A DNA stretch of 6,779 nucleotides from Syntrophales bacterium (GTDB taxonomy: Bacteria; Desulfobacterota; Syntrophia; Syntrophales; UBA2210): NCBI GenBank assembly GCA_030655735.1, contig JAUSPK010000008.1:1-6779 (forward strand), written 5' to 3'. Of the stretch, positions 5,557 through 6,779 are shown in pieces. Within the stretch, counting starts at the first letter, position 1; the number at the start of each line of letters is the position of its first letter. The translations under genes were made by a program, and so were the position numbers. The notes under the pieces were generated by a model, which had not been told where the DNA came from, did no database searches, and saw nothing but the letters and a program-made list of their open reading frames with translations.

Positions 5557-6615
5557 ATGAAAAACGATTACTACTCAACCCTTGGCGTGGACAAAAACGC
5601 CTCAGCCGACGAATTAAAAGCATCCTACCGGAAGATGGCCCTGAAATACCACCCGGACAGAAATCCTGGGAACACGGAGGCCGAGGAAAGATTCAAGGAG
5701 GCAGCCGAGGCTTACGAAGTCCTGTCCGATCCGAGAAAGAGGGAAATCTACAACCGGTATGGGCACGAGGGGCTCCGGGGAAATGGCTTCCAGGGATTTT
5801 CCGGGTTCGAGGATATCTTTTCGAGCTTCGGCGACATATTTGAAGGTATCTTCGGATTCGAGACCGGCAGGTCACGTTCACGAACGGCAGCCCAGCAGGG
5901 GGCTGACCTTCGCTATGACCTGAAAATCTCTTTTATGGATGCAGCCTTCGGGGTATCTCCGGAAATAGAGATAGAGCGGCTCGAAGGGTGTGAGGAATGC
6001 GGAGGCAGCGGTGCTGCGCCCGGAACACAGCCCTCTGTATGTCCGACATGCCGGGGTTCGGGACAGGTAACCAAATCAAGCGGCTTTTTCAGCATCAGCT
6101 CCGCCTGCCCTCAATGTCACGGTGCCGGACAGGTAATAGCGAATCCCTGCAAGGCCTGTCGTGGGACAGGCAAAACGATGTCAAGAAAATCCATACAAAT
6201 AAAGATACCACCGGGCGTGGAGACCGGTTCGCGTCTGAGACTCCGAGGGGAGGGTGAAGGGGGAACATTCGGCGGCCCCAGGGGAGATCTTTACGTCTTT
6301 ATATATATAAAGCCCCATAAGCTCTTTGAACGGGATGGAAACAACATCGTATGCCGCATATCCATCCCCATGACCCAGGCCGTCCTTGGCGGAACTGTTG
6401 ATGTCCCCACGCTGGAGGGCGTGGAGCGGATGAAAATACCCAAGAATACCCCCCACGGCAAGGTATTTAAATTGAGAGGCAAAGGGATCCCGCATCTTCG
6501 GGGGTTCGGAAGAGGGGATCAGCTTGTTCAGGCTGTGGTAGAGATACCGACTTCTCTGAGCAAAAAGGAAGAAAAACTGCTCAGGGAATTTGCCAAACTG
6601 CGGGGCGAGCTATAG
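5557..6615 (+). CDS. dnaJ: DnaJ-type (Hsp40) co-chaperone
   Basis: Delivers unfolded proteins to DnaK and stimulates its ATPase in the cytoplasm. The J domain occupies about residues 4-70 (DYYSTLGV) with the essential His32-Pro33-Asp34. A short Gly/Phe region (about 73-103, GFQGFSGFEDIFSSFGDIF) follows. The zinc region has all four CxxCxGxG repeats: Cys145/148, 162/165, 184/187 and 198/201. The substrate-binding C-terminal domains begin near IPPGVETGSRLRLRGEG (217-233) and include GDLYVFIYIKPHKLFERDG. At 352 residues it is shorter than E. coli DnaJ (376), with a brief G/F linker and an early end (KLRGEL) lacking the usual hydrophobic tail after the last domain. No clear SD precedes the ATG, and dnaK and grpE are not adjacent. 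It could be a second, accessory DnaJ paralogue in the genome. Confidence 0.95.
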   Translation: MKNDYYSTLGVDKNASADELKASYRKMALKYHPDRNPGNTEAEERFKEAAEAYEVLSDPRKREIYNRYGHEGLRGNGFQGFSGFEDIFSSFGDIFEGIFGFETGRSRSRTAAQQGADLRYDLKISFMDAAFGVSPEIEIERLEGCEECGGSGAAPGTQPSVCPTCRGSGQVTKSSGFFSISSACPQCHGAGQVIANPCKACRGTGKTMSRKSIQIKIPPGVETGSRLRLRGEGEGGTFGGPRGDLYVFIYIKPHKLFERDGNNIVCRISIPMTQAVLGGTVDVPTLEGVERMKIPKNTPHGKVFKLRGKGIPHLRGFGRGDQLVQAVVEIPTSLSKKEEKLLREFAKLRGEL

Positions 6616-6644
6616 GAACAGCTCTGTTTTCTTATCAAAAGGCC

Positions 6645-6673
6645 TTGACTTGAAGAGATAATGATAATAGATG
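6645..6673 (+). promoter_or_regulatory. Weak candidate promoter of the cold-shock gene
   Basis: TTGACT (6645-6650) followed after 17 nt by a poor -10, TAGATG (6668-6673). AT-rich GATAAT repeats (6657-6662, 6663-6668) are better -10 matches but badly spaced. A start here would give a leader of about 60 nt, reasonable for a csp gene. Confidence 0.3.
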
Positions 6674-6680
6674 CGTACAG

Positions 6681-6699
6681 GGGCAACGGGGGGTTGCCC
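6681..6699 (+). other. Hairpin in the cold-shock gene leader
   Basis: GGGCAAC (6681-6687) pairs with GTTGCCC (6693-6699) across a five-G loop. The 7-bp GC-rich stem is not followed by a T-tract, so it is not an intrinsic terminator of dnaJ. It lies about 40 nt before the csp start codon and may be a leader RNA structure. Confidence 0.5.
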
Positions 6700-6739
6700 G
6701 GGTAGTGTGCTAGAAACCTGAGTAGAGGGGGGACATAAA

Positions 6740-6779
6740 GTGGCAGAAGGTACGGTAAAATGGTTCTATGAGAAAAAGG
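6740..6779 (+). CDS. CspA-family cold-shock protein, N-terminal fragment
   Basis: A GTG start (6740-6742) with a strong SD (GAGGGGGG, 6725-6732, 7 nt upstream) opens a frame encoding MAEGTVKWFYEKK and then runs off the right edge. This is the first beta-strand of a cold-shock domain, a small single-stranded RNA/DNA-binding beta barrel that acts as an RNA chaperone; VKWF is the family hallmark. The Tyr after VKWF is less usual than Asn or Asp. Only 13 complete codons are visible, but the match is very specific. It follows dnaJ by 124 bp and seems to be its own transcription unit. Confidence 0.85.
   Translation, partial: MAEGTVKWFYEKK

Noticed and set aside
6617..6634. Intrinsic terminator after dnaJ (AACAG-CT-CTGTT followed by a T-rich run)
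   Set aside because: The stem is only 4-5 bp, AT-rich and has a 2-nt loop, so it is too weak to call even though TTTTCTT follows.

Overview
The window is a stretch of bacterial chromosome dominated by housekeeping genes. Most coding sequence is GC-rich with G/C-biased wobble positions, and Shine-Dalgarno (SD) sequences are of the usual GGAGG type. The gene set (fmt-rsmB-HD hydrolase, a small protein resembling the Geobacter GSU3473 family, a roughly 295-residue PurC, and a DnaJ with all four zinc motifs) suggests Desulfobacterota (former Deltaproteobacteria) or a close relative. That placement is inferred from remembered family patterns and not from any search.

Layout. Positions 1-293 (minus) hold the N-terminal part of a PAS-domain signalling protein, cut by the window edge. 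It is divergent from an operon-like plus-strand block: fmt (478-1419, Met-tRNA formyltransferase), rsmB (1403-2776, 16S rRNA m5C methyltransferase, overlapping fmt by 17 bp) and an HD-domain hydrolase (2780-3376, 3 bp after rsmB). A small convergent gene (3394-3603, minus) follows. The next intergenic stretch, 3604-3895, carries a perfect 24-bp inverted repeat enclosing 77 bp, which looks like a REPIN or small non-autonomous mobile element. Then come a metallo-beta-lactamase-fold hydrolase (3896-4525) and purC (4541-5425, purine synthesis), 15 bp apart and probably co-transcribed. A clear sigma70-like promoter and an unusual four-half-site nested inverted repeat precede a DnaJ-type co-chaperone (5557-6615). 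The window ends with the first 13 codons of a CspA-family cold-shock protein (GTG start at 6740) behind its own leader, which contains a hairpin.

How the genes fit together. fmt and rsmB both serve translation (initiator tRNA formylation and rRNA modification), and their overlap suggests translational coupling. purC needs one-carbon metabolism upstream in its pathway, as Fmt needs formyl-tetrahydrofolate. dnaJ and csp are stress genes that appear to be separate transcription units. I see no rRNA or tRNA gene, CRISPR array, prophage or intact transposase. The two signals least explained by ordinary annotation are the 24-bp inverted-repeat element at 3678-3802 and the symmetric GTTCG/CGAAC array at 5483-5538 in the dnaJ leader.
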